From: Gelidibacter salicanalis
GTDB lineage: Bacteria > Bacteroidota > Bacteroidia > Flavobacteriales > Flavobacteriaceae
Assembly: GCF_016469035.1 (NCBI RefSeq)
Contig: NZ_JAEHJZ010000029.1
Span: 1 to 64,000, forward strand
DNA: 64,000 bases
Direction: 5' to 3'
The position numbers were made by a program, and so were the translations under genes. The notes below the pieces were generated by a model. It did not search any database, was not told the origin of the DNA, and saw only the letters and a program-made list of their open reading frames with translations. Each line of letters starts with the position of its first letter. Positions within the stretch are counted from its first letter, which is position 1. Shown here piece by piece: positions 1 to 8,463 of the stretch.

Positions 1-371
1 AAGCTGGCCGCCACGAAACACATCGTAGGACACCACACCAACATTGTCCGTAGAGGCTGTCCAGGCCAATTGCGCACTGTTGGTTGTAATATCCGATGCC
101 GCCAACGTAGTCACCGCGGAAGGCGGTTCTGTATCGGGATTTGAAAGTGTGGTAACATTAACGGTGTTGCCCGCCAGTGAGGCATTGCCCGCAAGGTCAT
201 AAGCCAAAACCGTAAATGAATATGTCGTATTAGATGTAAGGCCCGTCACCGAGAAATTGGGTTGAGCAGTCGTACCGATAAGCTGGCCGCCTCGAAACAC
301 CTCGTAGGACACCACACCCACATTATCCGTAGAAGCGGACCAGGTCAATTGGGTACTAGTACTTGTAGTTC
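1..371 (-). repeat. Tandem FN3-encoding DNA repeat, 279-bp period
   Basis: The first 60 bases recur 279 bp later (from 280) with only a few changes, and the segment around 122-180 matches the segment around 400. The period equals 93 codons, one fibronectin module. Near identity at DNA level points to recent internal duplication or gene conversion, and the array may continue beyond the left window edge. Confidence 0.8.
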
Positions 372-918
372 CCGATGCTGCCAAAGTAGTCACTGCAGAG
401 GGCGCTTGCGAGTCCGCAGGAACAATAGAAATGGCATCTAGATAAATTGTATTACCACTGGTAAATCTAGTGGACCGTTGACTGGTATAGGCTCTAATCG
501 TACAAGCGGTGGAGGTAGCCGTGACGTTAAATACGTATTCATTCCAGGACGTACCTTGAATAGGTGTGGTTTCAAAACCATTTAAACCAGACCAAACCGC
601 AAATGCAGGAGAAGGTGAACTGGAAACTTGCTCTCCTTCTTTTGCCCATATTCGTATAGTATATTGCTGACCTATTTGAGCCGTAAAAGAATAGTCAATA
701 GTCCGGCCATCATTAGAAGTGGACGCCGCCTTGAGGGCATAACTTCCCTGATATACGTTGCTAGCATCTGATGATATGACAGCATCGCCAGTCCATCCGG
801 AAACGCTATTCGCTTCATTATTAATTGAGGCGGCATTGGCGTGACTATGAAGATTTTGAGCTTCAAGTGTACCTGCGAGCACCATGACGATAATAGTCAA
901 AAAATTATTGAATTTCAT
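1..918 (-). CDS. Secreted fibronectin type III repeat protein (3' end outside window)
   Basis: The frame is open for 306 codons from an ATG at 916-918 to the window edge, so the C-terminus is missing. Residues 1-19 look like a signal peptide (MKFNNFLTIIVMVLAG). Residues of about 20-170 form a beta-rich domain with tryptophans and a YTIRIWAKEG-type strand pattern, resembling carbohydrate-binding modules of the CBM4/9 or malectin kind; this is a resemblance, not a firm family call. Two fibronectin type III modules follow with a period of 93 residues, both carrying the string STDNVGVVSY. Such proteins in Flavobacteriaceae are often exported by the type IX secretion system and act on polysaccharides, but the sorting domain that would prove this lies outside the window. 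Confidence 0.75.
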   Translation of the reverse strand, partial: MKFNNFLTIIVMVLAGTLEAQNLHSHANAASINNEANSVSGWTGDAVISSDASNVYQGSYALKAASTSNDGRTIDYSFTAQIGQQYTIRIWAKEGEQVSSSPSPAFAVWSGLNGFETTPIQGTSWNEYVFNVTATSTACTIRAYTSQRSTRFTSGNTIYLDAISIVPADSQAPSAVTTLAASGTTSTSTQLTWSASTDNVGVVSYEVFRGGQLIGTTAQPNFSVTGLTSNTTYSFTVLAYDLAGNASLAGNTVNVTTLSNPDTEPPSAVTTLAASDITTNSAQLAWTASTDNVGVVSYDVFRGGQL

Positions 919-1439
919 GAGATAAAATGTGTTGTGAACTTTATACTTGGGGGAAAGATTACATGCTAATAATAATTCATCAAAAATAAATAACTCCACT
1001 ATAGATAACAAATTAAATCTTTGAATAGCACATATATCCCTTTGAAATGATAATCTGTACAAAACAAATCAGAAAAGACTTATAATAGTGACGAGAAAAA
1101 CATATAACGTTTTAATCAAAACCAAAATTGAGATCTCTAAAAAAAAGAGTCATATGTTGAATTTGTGTGCCATTGTCTGAAACAGCAAAATATCTTCACT
1201 GTTCTTACCACCGTAATACTAAATTCTTAAAAACTTATACTCGGCGCCATGATAAATATCAGCTATTTTTCAAAATTATACCATTATCTTGAGGCATACC
1301 CTTTCTACCTTATGTGATGATCTGAACAGCACAGTTTTGATCATAATTTGATTTGATCATAATTTGAAATGGAATAACACATAAGAAGCGTATTGCGTTT
1401 GACAGTTGAAAAAATATTAACATAAAATCACAAAAAAAC
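919..1439. other. Intergenic region between divergent genes, no gene seen
   Basis: This stretch of about 520 bp separates the minus-strand FN3 protein from the plus-strand alcohol dehydrogenase, so it must hold promoters for both. It is very AT-rich. TTTGACA near 1398 and TATTAACAT near 1414 could form a promoter for the dehydrogenase, but the match is weak. I see no coding pattern in any frame. Confidence 0.4.
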
Positions 1440-2480
1440 ATGAAAGCATTAGTTTATTATGGCGATCATAACATCGCTTTAGAAGAAAGACCTAAACCAA
1501 CAATCATCAAGCCAACAGATGTCATTGTAAAGGTATTAAAAACAACCATTTGCGGGACCGATTTAGGCATCTATAAAGGCAAAAATCCGGAAATTGAAAG
1601 TGGACGTATTCTTGGACATGAAGGTGTAGGAATTATTGAAGAAATTGGAGATAGTGTGTCTCAGTTTAAAAAGGGAGACAAAGTTATAATTTCATGTATT
1701 ACCTCTTGTGGTTCTTGTGAATATTGTAAAAAACAAATGTATTCCCATTGCCAGGATGGCGGCTGGATTTTAGGCTATATGATTGATGGCGTACAAGCTG
1801 AATATGTACGTATTCCACATGCGGATAATAGCTTGCACAAAATACCAGCAACTATTGATGATGAAATAGCGGTTTTATTAAGTGATATTTTGCCCACCGG
1901 TCACGAAATTGGAGTTCAATATGGCAATGTAAAGCCTGGTGACGAAATTGCAATTATCGGCGCAGGTCCAATTGGGATGTCTGCACTTTTAACCGCACAG
2001 TTTTACTCGCCTTCTAAAATCATCATGGTCGATTTGGATGACAATAGGCTCAAGCTGGCCAAAGAATTAGGGGCAACACACACCATTAATTCTGGAACTA
2101 CAAATGTTGAAGAAGCCATTAAAGACATCGTGGATGGCGATGGTGTTGATGTGGCTATTGAAGCTGTTGGAATTCCACAAACCTGGGATATTTGCCAAAA
2201 AATAGTAAAACCAGGAGCGCATATCGCTAATGTGGGCGTACATGGTCAGAAGGTAGACTTTGAGATCAACAAATTATGGATTAAAAATCTCACAATAACC
2301 ACAGGCCTCGTGAACACGAATACAACGCCAATGCTCTTAAAAGCAGTGTCTACAAATAGTTTGGATTTAAAGAAAATGATTACACATCATTTTCCTCTGT
2401 CAGAATTGGAACATGCGTATCAAGTGTTTTTAAATGGTGCCGAAGAAAAAGCACTGAAAATTATTATTGACAATGCCTAA
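1440..2480 (+). CDS. Zinc-dependent alcohol dehydrogenase (MDR family)
   Basis: This is a full-length, 346-residue cytoplasmic medium-chain dehydrogenase expected to oxidise alcohols or reduce aldehydes/ketones with NAD(P). Catalytic zinc ligands are visible as C38 and the H60-E61 pair in GHEGVG, with an aspartate near 150 as a likely further ligand. A structural zinc site is formed by C90, C93, C96 and C104. The Rossmann loop reads IGAGPIGM at about residue 174. The sequence resembles the secondary-alcohol and formaldehyde-type bacterial enzymes; substrate and cofactor cannot be read from it. A small cupin gene follows 96 bp downstream after a hairpin, so co-transcription is uncertain. Confidence 0.88.
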   Translation: MKALVYYGDHNIALEERPKPTIIKPTDVIVKVLKTTICGTDLGIYKGKNPEIESGRILGHEGVGIIEEIGDSVSQFKKGDKVIISCITSCGSCEYCKKQMYSHCQDGGWILGYMIDGVQAEYVRIPHADNSLHKIPATIDDEIAVLLSDILPTGHEIGVQYGNVKPGDEIAIIGAGPIGMSALLTAQFYSPSKIIMVDLDDNRLKLAKELGATHTINSGTTNVEEAIKDIVDGDGVDVAIEAVGIPQTWDICQKIVKPGAHIANVGVHGQKVDFEINKLWIKNLTITTGLVNTNTTPMLLKAVSTNSLDLKKMITHHFPLSELEHAYQVFLNGAEEKALKIIIDNA

Positions 2481-2505
2481 CAAACCCTTCATTGGTAAAA
2501 GTCCT

Positions 2506-2546
2506 CACGCTTCTAATTAGTCGTAAATAATTTTTAGAAGCGTGGG
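2506..2546 (+). terminator. Hairpin after alcohol dehydrogenase gene
   Basis: CACGCTTCTAA pairs perfectly with TTAGAAGCGTG across a 19-base loop, followed by a modest GATTTATT tail. It may attenuate rather than fully stop transcription before the cupin gene. Confidence 0.5.
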
Positions 2547-2576
2547 ATTTATTAGCCTAATTTAAAATAATATACA

Positions 2577-2909
2577 ATGTCAAATACATTCGAAAAAGCC
2601 AGAATATTCTCCTATAATGAGAGTATCACCTATGCAGAAAAAGCTGTAGTAAGTAAACAGATTATAAAAAAAGACTCAGGAAACATCTCTTTGTTTGCTT
2701 TTGATAAAGACGAAGGATTGAGTGAACACACAACCCCTTTTGATGCCATAGTGTTTATAGTTGATGGCAATGCTGAAATAACAATTGATGGTGTTTCCCA
2801 GAAGCTAAAAACGGGCGAAAGCATTATCATGCCAGCCAATGTGCCTCATGCCTTGCGCGCTGTGGAGCAGTTTAAAATGGTTTTAACGATGTTAAAAGAC
2901 AATTCCTAA
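2577..2909 (+). CDS. Small single-domain cupin protein
   Basis: The 110-residue protein is almost entirely one cupin beta-barrel. Motif 1 is degenerate, with E and H in LSEHTTPFDA at about residue 49. Motif 2 includes the PANVPHALRA segment near residue 88, where a histidine would bind metal. The middle stretch FIVDGNAEITIDG is typical of RmlC-like cupins. There is no signal peptide, so it is cytoplasmic. Small cupins of this kind can be enzymes or small-molecule binding proteins, and the substrate is unknown. It ends just before a good terminator. Confidence 0.8.
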   Translation: MSNTFEKARIFSYNESITYAEKAVVSKQIIKKDSGNISLFAFDKDEGLSEHTTPFDAIVFIVDGNAEITIDGVSQKLKTGESIIMPANVPHALRAVEQFKMVLTMLKDNS

Positions 2910-2942
2910 GTTATTCTTAAAAGCATGATCAGTACCAGATTG

Positions 2943-2968
2943 AAAGCGGCCTTTACAGGCTGCTTTTT
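2943..2968 (+). terminator. Rho-independent terminator after cupin gene
   Basis: AGCGGCC pairs with GGCTGCT (one G-U pair) around a TTTACA loop, and a T run follows directly. It lies 36 bp after the cupin stop codon. Confidence 0.8.
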
Positions 2969-3054
2969 ATGTCCAAACTATTTTTGTTATAGTATAGAGT
3001 AGAAAACTAATCCGATCTCCCCCCCGAGTCGTAATGTAACGCTCACCAATTTTG

Positions 3055-4050
3055 CTATGTATCAGCGTTTGGGCGTGCATTGCGCTTTGTCCTAGCTTTT
3101 AATCTACCGGTCAAATAGCGTCGTATCGGGAAGTCTATAAATTTAGTTACCAAATAAGCTAAACCTATAAGTAACGTTATGGAAATAGGGATAACCCAGG
3201 TCAACTCTGCAAAATTAGGTTGTGTGACGACCACATAATTTGCAAATACACACATAAACGGATAATGGGTCATTTAGAGCGGGTAAGAAATATCGCCAGA
3301 AAATATATTGATTTTATAATGTTTGTTGACCAAGGTTGCACCAGCGCCTAAGGACACAAGCAGCGGGAAATATAAGACAACTATAAGAGGATCAACTACC
3401 CAGTTCCACTGCTCATAATAAGGCGTCACAAATCGCAACAACAATAAAAACACTCATACTTACCAACCCTAATTTATTTTTAATGATCCAGTTAAAACGA
3501 AAAATTAACATCCCCATTAAAAAGGAAAAAGAAATACGCGCGAGCCCATCAAAAAAGGCACCTCCACTCCACCCTCCTAACAAACTACCAGCATTCCAAC
3601 TGACATAAATGAGAATTCCAGCGGCCAATAAAACCAATGCCGGCAATATTTTTTTGGTTATTTTAAATAATACGGTGTCATACACCAAGTTGGCCACGTA
3701 TTCCCAAAACAAGGACCAACTCGGTGCGTTTAGATTGAACAGATTAAAATATCGCTCAGATACTACAGGGTAAGGGAATAAAAAACTCGAGGTTATAAAA
3801 ATCAGCAACGTTTCCCTAACCCCATAAACGGCGTATAAATAACTAAAAGGGTCAATCAAAAAGGTCAGCAAGCCTAAAAGAGATCCTATAATAACCAAAG
3901 GCTGCAACCTAATCAATCTCAATTTAATAAAGGTTTAGCCCCATACCCGCAATACGGCTATCATAGGGATAGCACGATCATTAGCATTTTCATTGGTTGT
4001 TATTTTAATTGTTGGGTTAATGGAAAAAAGAAACCTGCGACTTAAAATTT
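3055..4050 (-). pseudogene. Broken acyltransferase family 3 membrane protein
   Basis: Read on the minus strand, this is a decayed acyltransferase 3 (O-acyltransferase) gene. The N-terminal piece ends in IPMIAVLRVWG, reminiscent of the family's DGLR start. It runs into an in-frame TAA at 3935-3937, after which the same frame continues with RLIRLQPLVIIGSLLG and the hallmark NAPSWSLFWEY. The first two membrane segments, including the catalytic histidine region, appear deleted. A frameshift lies near 3415-3430. The downstream frame (VTPYYEQWNW, then SGDISYPL) hits a second nonsense codon at 3274-3276, where the family normally reads SYPLYLTH. It then continues as MTHYPFMCVFANYVV to the end at 3055. 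With a deletion, a frameshift and two stops, it cannot make a working enzyme. Confidence 0.85.
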
Positions 4051-4266
4051 AGACGACTACTGTCCTTAATTAAGACAACACAAAATTATAACCTCCTAGC
4101 ACAAGACTTGGAGTGTATCTGTTCCAAAACCCCATCATACGGTCATAAATAATTCTTAATTCCAACAAATCGTTAAAATACTCTCAGTAAATTTACTATC
4201 TTGAAAAGTTGAAAAACGATGGCAATTTAATTACAGGTTTATGTAAAAACGCCAAGGTTTTTCATC

Positions 4267-4431
4267 TCAATTAGTGGGTGTTTGGAACACTGTATTGTTT
4301 ATAACACCTTCAAAACCTTTGTTCATTTTATCAAGAACTTGATTTAAGTACCCCATAATATTTCTCAAATCATCAATCCAATCGAATAGTGCGAGCCTAT
4401 GAGTAGTTGACTTTAACAACTTTATTATAAA
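4267..4431 (-). other. Unidentified coding-like remnant
   Basis: A 54-codon open frame without a normal start reads like protein, with LALFDWIDDLRNIMGYLNQ then VLDKMNKGFEGVINN, and stops at 4267. It lies in the region that should carry the YceI promoter and begins directly after an in-frame TAG. I do not recognise the family. It may be the tail of a gene whose front has been lost, or a chance frame. Confidence 0.3.
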
Positions 4432-4466
4432 CTAATTTAAATATCCAATTTAAAACTTAAAAAATT

Positions 4467-5036
4467 ATGAAAAAAGCACTGATTTTATTAGTAATGTTAG
4501 TTAGTAGTGCAGGCGTTTTCGCACAAACCCAATGGAAGGTAGACCCTAACCATTCTTCTCTAAATTTCGACATCTCTCATACGGGAATTAGTATTGTGAA
4601 TGGCAAATTTTTAGAATACACCGGAACTTTAACTACGGATGGAGACGCTCTAAATGCTGCAAGTTTTGATTTTACCGTCAAGGTAAATAGCATCGATACA
4701 AGTATAGAAGATAGAGATAACCACTTGAGAAGCGCTGACTTTTTCGAGGTAGAAAAATATCCAAATATGACCTTTAAAAGCACTAAAATGTTAGCTACTG
4801 GTAAACCTGAACACTATCTATTATACGGTAAGCTCACCATAAAAGATGTAACAAAAGATGTCATTTTTGATGTGTATTATGGTGGAATAGCCAAAAGCGA
4901 TAAAGGTGAAAAGTTAGGATTGAAAGCAAAAACTACCATTAATAGACTGGATTATAATATCAATTACGATCCAACTGCGGCGGCTCTTGCTAAAGACGTC
5001 AGCATCCTGCTACACTTACAATTTGCAAAACAATAA
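4467..5036 (+). CDS. YceI family periplasmic lipid-binding protein
   Basis: The protein has 189 residues. A signal peptide ends near AGVFA-QTQ (residue 19-20), so it is exported to the periplasm. The mature part is one YceI-like beta-barrel: it begins WKVDPNHSSLNFDISH, has the conserved IEDRDNHLRSADFF segment, and ends in a LHLQF strand. YceI barrels bind isoprenoid or fatty-acyl molecules and are often induced by stress or base. The length is normal and the ATG follows a run of A-rich sequence. The DsbA-like gene follows 93 bp later and may be co-transcribed. Confidence 0.9.
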   Translation: MKKALILLVMLVSSAGVFAQTQWKVDPNHSSLNFDISHTGISIVNGKFLEYTGTLTTDGDALNAASFDFTVKVNSIDTSIEDRDNHLRSADFFEVEKYPNMTFKSTKMLATGKPEHYLLYGKLTIKDVTKDVIFDVYYGGIAKSDKGEKLGLKAKTTINRLDYNINYDPTAAALAKDVSILLHLQFAKQ

Positions 5037-5129
5037 CCTGCTCAACAAATAACGCTGTGGTTACTTTTATTTACAGGGTTTTATCAAATCTGTTCACACT
5101 CAAATAACCACAATGAAAACTATAAAATA

Positions 5130-6062
5130 ATGGAAAATGAAATTAATCCACTTTTATGCGATATAGAGACCGGAACATGTGAAACTTCTGAAGCCCATAC
5201 AGAAACCGCAACTCAAAGCACTGTACAGTCAACTAAAAAATTTGTGAAAGTCATTTATTACACAGACCCCATTTGCTCTTCATGTTGGGGAATTGAACCA
5301 CAGTTACGCAAACTGAAATTAGAATATGGCGATGCTGTGGAGATTGACTATAGAATGGGAGGCCTGTTGCCTAATTGGAGCTACAATAGCGGGGGCATTG
5401 GGAAACCATCAGACGTAGCCCACCATTGGGATGAAGTAAGCGTGCATTACGATATGCCCATTGATGGTGATTTGTGGTTGGAAGATCCCTTAGATTCGTC
5501 TTATCCCCCATCTATCGCCTTTAAAGCTGCCCAAATGCAAGACAACGATAAAGCCATCCAATTTCTACGAGAAATTAGAGAACTTGTTTTTCTAGAAAAG
5601 AAAAATATTACAAAATGGGAGCATATAGAAGTTTCGGCTAAAAAAGTAGGGCTAGATATAGCACAGTTTAAAGCAGATTTTGAAGGTCCTGCGAAGACGT
5701 TGTTTGAAGAAGATTTGGCATTAGGAAGAGAATTGGGTGTTAGAGGATTCCCCACCATGTTCTTTTTAGACGATTCGGGAAATAAAGACATGGTATATGG
5801 TACCAAACCCTATGTGTATTATGAAATGGCCATTTTAAAACTCCATCCTAACGTCGCGAAAAGTGAATACAGTAAAAATTGGGAAGCCCTCTTCTCAACT
5901 TATCCTTCGCTTACGGCAAAAGAATTTTCTGAACTTTCTGGAACCCCAAGAAATGAAAGCGAACAGGTACTGAATGCACTGAGCAACACCGGAACCTTAG
6001 AAAAACTGACCACAAAAAACGGATCTATTTGGAAGATTATAAACTTAAACAACAAACACTGA
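5130..6062 (+). CDS. DsbA-like oxidoreductase with CxxC and a C-terminal extension
   Basis: The 310-residue protein carries a thioredoxin-fold DsbA/FrnE-type domain. The active site CSSCWG lies at residues 49-54 after the beta strand VIYYTDP, and the cis-proline loop GFPTMFF is near residue 207. There is no signal peptide, so it should act in the cytoplasm. A cysteine pair sits in the N-terminal leader (C10 and C17). The last 60 residues resemble a small winged-helix fold (LTAKEFSELSGTPRNESEQV then a GTLEKLTTKNGSIWKI wing). This layout resembles the YjbH/SpxH adaptor-type relatives often annotated in Bacteroidota. Whether it is an isomerase, a polyketide/quinone isomerase-like enzyme or a redox adaptor cannot be decided here. 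Confidence 0.82.
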   Translation: MENEINPLLCDIETGTCETSEAHTETATQSTVQSTKKFVKVIYYTDPICSSCWGIEPQLRKLKLEYGDAVEIDYRMGGLLPNWSYNSGGIGKPSDVAHHWDEVSVHYDMPIDGDLWLEDPLDSSYPPSIAFKAAQMQDNDKAIQFLREIRELVFLEKKNITKWEHIEVSAKKVGLDIAQFKADFEGPAKTLFEEDLALGRELGVRGFPTMFFLDDSGNKDMVYGTKPYVYYEMAILKLHPNVAKSEYSKNWEALFSTYPSLTAKEFSELSGTPRNESEQVLNALSNTGTLEKLTTKNGSIWKIINLNNKH

Positions 6063-6128
6063 AAGACTATAAATCAGAGCATAAGAATTCAATATGTAAC
6101 GGAAGTATTTACAAATAATTATATAGCA

Positions 6129-6180
6129 AGAGCAGAGCCTCAACTTTTTTATTACTAAAAAAAAGTTGAGGCTCTGCTCT
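6129..6180 (+). terminator. Strong bidirectional terminator
   Basis: AGAGCAGAGCCTCAAC pairs perfectly with GTTGAGGCTCTGCTCT, extended by a T6/A8 pairing around a short loop. It sits between the convergent DsbA-like and Usp genes and can serve both strands. Confidence 0.9.
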
Positions 6181-6255
6181 AATATTGTTTTAAAATTTTA
6201 GTTTCCATACAGCTACCGTGGTGCTTGAAACTCCGTAATGGAATTATTCCATAAA

Positions 6256-6696
6256 TCATGCTAGCGGAATCGCTAGTAAAGGAATTTGCAATTCATCAAT
6301 CAAATCTTTTTTCTTGTCTTCAGTAAACAGTTCCAAGACCAAATTTCGCTTTCTATGACCTGCTACTATAAGGTCAATATTGTGCTCTTTGACTATCTTT
6401 TTTATAGATTTAATCATTGATCCTTCAATTAAAAGACCCTCCGCAGGGACATTATGTTGTTCTATAATATCTTCAGCGAGTTGTTTTATAAAGGCGGCTG
6501 ATTTTACATTATCTTCAGTTCTTTTATCATAAATAAACTGGGGTCCCGCCTCACGACTCAATAAATCTGTAGGATTGGCAGCAGAAACGTGTATAATCCA
6601 AATTTTCCCATGGGTGAGCTTCGCAAGTTCTAACGCATATGCTGTTAATTGAGTTGCAAATTTTGGACGGTCTACGGCGACGAGTATATTCTTCAT
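6256..6696 (-). CDS. Universal stress protein, single domain
   Basis: I chose the ATG at 6694-6696 (MKNILVAVDRPK) over an upstream ATG that would add eight residues before the family's usual start; the product is 146 residues. The Usp fold is clear: a first strand with the conserved acidic residue (VAVDR), WIIHVSA as the second strand, and DLIVAGHRKRN near residue 117. The usual ATP-binding signature G-x2-G-x9-G-S/T is not kept after VAGH, so it probably belongs to the non-ATP-binding UspA type. It stands alone and converges on the preceding gene. Confidence 0.85.
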   Translation of the reverse strand: MKNILVAVDRPKFATQLTAYALELAKLTHGKIWIIHVSAANPTDLLSREAGPQFIYDKRTEDNVKSAAFIKQLAEDIIEQHNVPAEGLLIEGSMIKSIKKIVKEHNIDLIVAGHRKRNLVLELFTEDKKKDLIDELQIPLLAIPLA

Positions 6697-7239
6697 GAAA
6701 TCAAATTTAGTTGAAATCAAATTTAAGCAAAAAATAGCACTTCCTTCTGTAAATGACTTTGTAATTTCATGTTCGCAAACCTCTTGGAAATTCTCAATTT
6801 TGAAAATAATAGTCTTCTCATCTTATGGATGATCACTGCGTATTAGTCACAACTCTTAATTTGTAAGAGTCAATCTTCTTAGATAGCAGACAAACCTATT
6901 TAACCTGTATTTCGGCTTAAGTCAAAAAATATAAAGAAATTAAAATTGACAATAACAAATCAGTCTCTAGAATGGAACTCGAAAGATTTAACTAGTAAAA
7001 ACCTTACATAGCTTGACATTGAGGATTATTTATCAAGTTCAAAGAAAGTACGTTCGTTTCAATTCCAAAAATGCTACTGAAAAACTTAATTAAAGCCAAT
7101 AACAATTTAAATTTTTAATATCTTGCCCATCTCAATAACACGGAGGTTAACATCTTTTACTCTCAGTGGTTTAAGTAGGTAACGTTAAATGCAATTGGCT
7201 ATACGTGGTGTAAGTATTCTAATAAACTAAATCTGAAAA
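6697..7239. other. Intergenic region between divergent genes, no gene seen
   Basis: About 540 bp separate the Usp gene from the EEP-family gene. The sequence is AT-rich with a short inverted repeat (CTCTTA/TAAGAG near 6853-6869) and no coding pattern that I can support in any frame. Confidence 0.4.
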
Positions 7240-8310
7240 GTGGCTATTTTTGAAATTGCAACCCTCATTATCAATATAATCTTCTGTATTCCCAGCATTG
7301 CCTCGTTAACAAAATTTGATGAATGGTGGATTCGCGGCTTTGATTTTCCCAGAGTTCAGATCTCATTTTTGCTTGTAGGAAATATCATATTGGCAGGCTT
7401 CGCATATTCTTTTGAGCAATCTTGGCATTTTATTGTATTTGGCGCATTGGTCTTATGTTTAGTCTATCAGCTATGGCTTATTTATCCCTATACCATTTTA
7501 GCAAAAAAGCAGGTGTTAAAATATACAGGAAATGCCAAGGGTAATGAAATCAGCATCCTTGTGAGCAACGTACTTATGACCAATCGTGACTATCAAAAAC
7601 TTATAAACCTCATCGAGCAGAAAAAACCTGATTTATTTTTAACCTTAGAATCAGATAAAGGATGGGAAATAGCTTTAGATAAATTTGAGAACACTTATAG
7701 ATACACTGTAAAAGTGCCTTTAGATAATTTGTATGGCATGCACCTGTATTCAAAATTCCCTTTAGAGGATATAAAAGTGCGGTATTTAATTAAAGACGAT
7801 ATCCCGTCCATTCATGGTTTCGTGAAATTGGAAAACGGTCATAGAGCTAAAATTCATTGTCTACACCCTAGACCCCCAAGTCCTACTGAAAGTAAGACGT
7901 CAACCAAAAGAGATGCTGAAATTTTACTGGTAGGCACTGAAATGGAAGATAATCCAAGCTTAACTTTAGTATTTGGCGATTTAAATGATGTGGCGTGGTC
8001 CAGAACAACCAAAATATTCCAAAGAGTAAGCGGCTTAATGGATCCGAGACGCGGACGTGGTTTTTTTAACACCTTTAGCACAGAATATCGTCTTTTACGC
8101 TGGCCATTGGACCATGTGTTTCATTCTAATGATTTTACACTCATGTCTATTTCTAGAGAAAAAAACATTGGGTCAGATCATTTTCCCATGTACATCAAAT
8201 TGAATTATTCTCCTGAAAAAAAAGATAGTCAGAAAAAGCTCAATGTCAATGATGATGAAAAAGAATGGGCTCAAGAGAAAGTAGAAAAAGGAAAGAAACA
8301 TGAACACTAA
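7240..8310 (+). CDS. Membrane-anchored endonuclease/exonuclease/phosphatase family protein
   Basis: Translation appears to start at a GTG, giving 356 residues. Three hydrophobic segments (about residues 4-22, 40-58 and 62-86) anchor the protein. The C-terminal EEP domain carries the metal-binding glutamate in LFLTLESDKGW, the GDLNDVAWS motif near residue 246 and the final GSDHFPM catalytic motif near 309. The architecture matches YafD-type proteins found in many Gram-negative bacteria, whose physiological substrate is not settled. The last 45 residues are highly charged and probably disordered. The topoisomerase IB gene follows 153 bp later on the same strand. Confidence 0.85.
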   Translation: MAIFEIATLIINIIFCIPSIASLTKFDEWWIRGFDFPRVQISFLLVGNIILAGFAYSFEQSWHFIVFGALVLCLVYQLWLIYPYTILAKKQVLKYTGNAKGNEISILVSNVLMTNRDYQKLINLIEQKKPDLFLTLESDKGWEIALDKFENTYRYTVKVPLDNLYGMHLYSKFPLEDIKVRYLIKDDIPSIHGFVKLENGHRAKIHCLHPRPPSPTESKTSTKRDAEILLVGTEMEDNPSLTLVFGDLNDVAWSRTTKIFQRVSGLMDPRRGRGFFNTFSTEYRLLRWPLDHVFHSNDFTLMSISREKNIGSDHFPMYIKLNYSPEKKDSQKKLNVNDDEKEWAQEKVEKGKKHEH

Positions 8311-8463
8311 AACCTATGCATTCTTTTTTTCCAGATTCCTTAACTTTAGTAATAGCAACTCCTCCTCTAATTCTTTCAGATGCATCTACATAAAAAAATA
8401 ATGTTTAGCATATTGATTAATAATTAGACTGATCGAGAGTAACGGCCTAATTTTTATTGCGCT

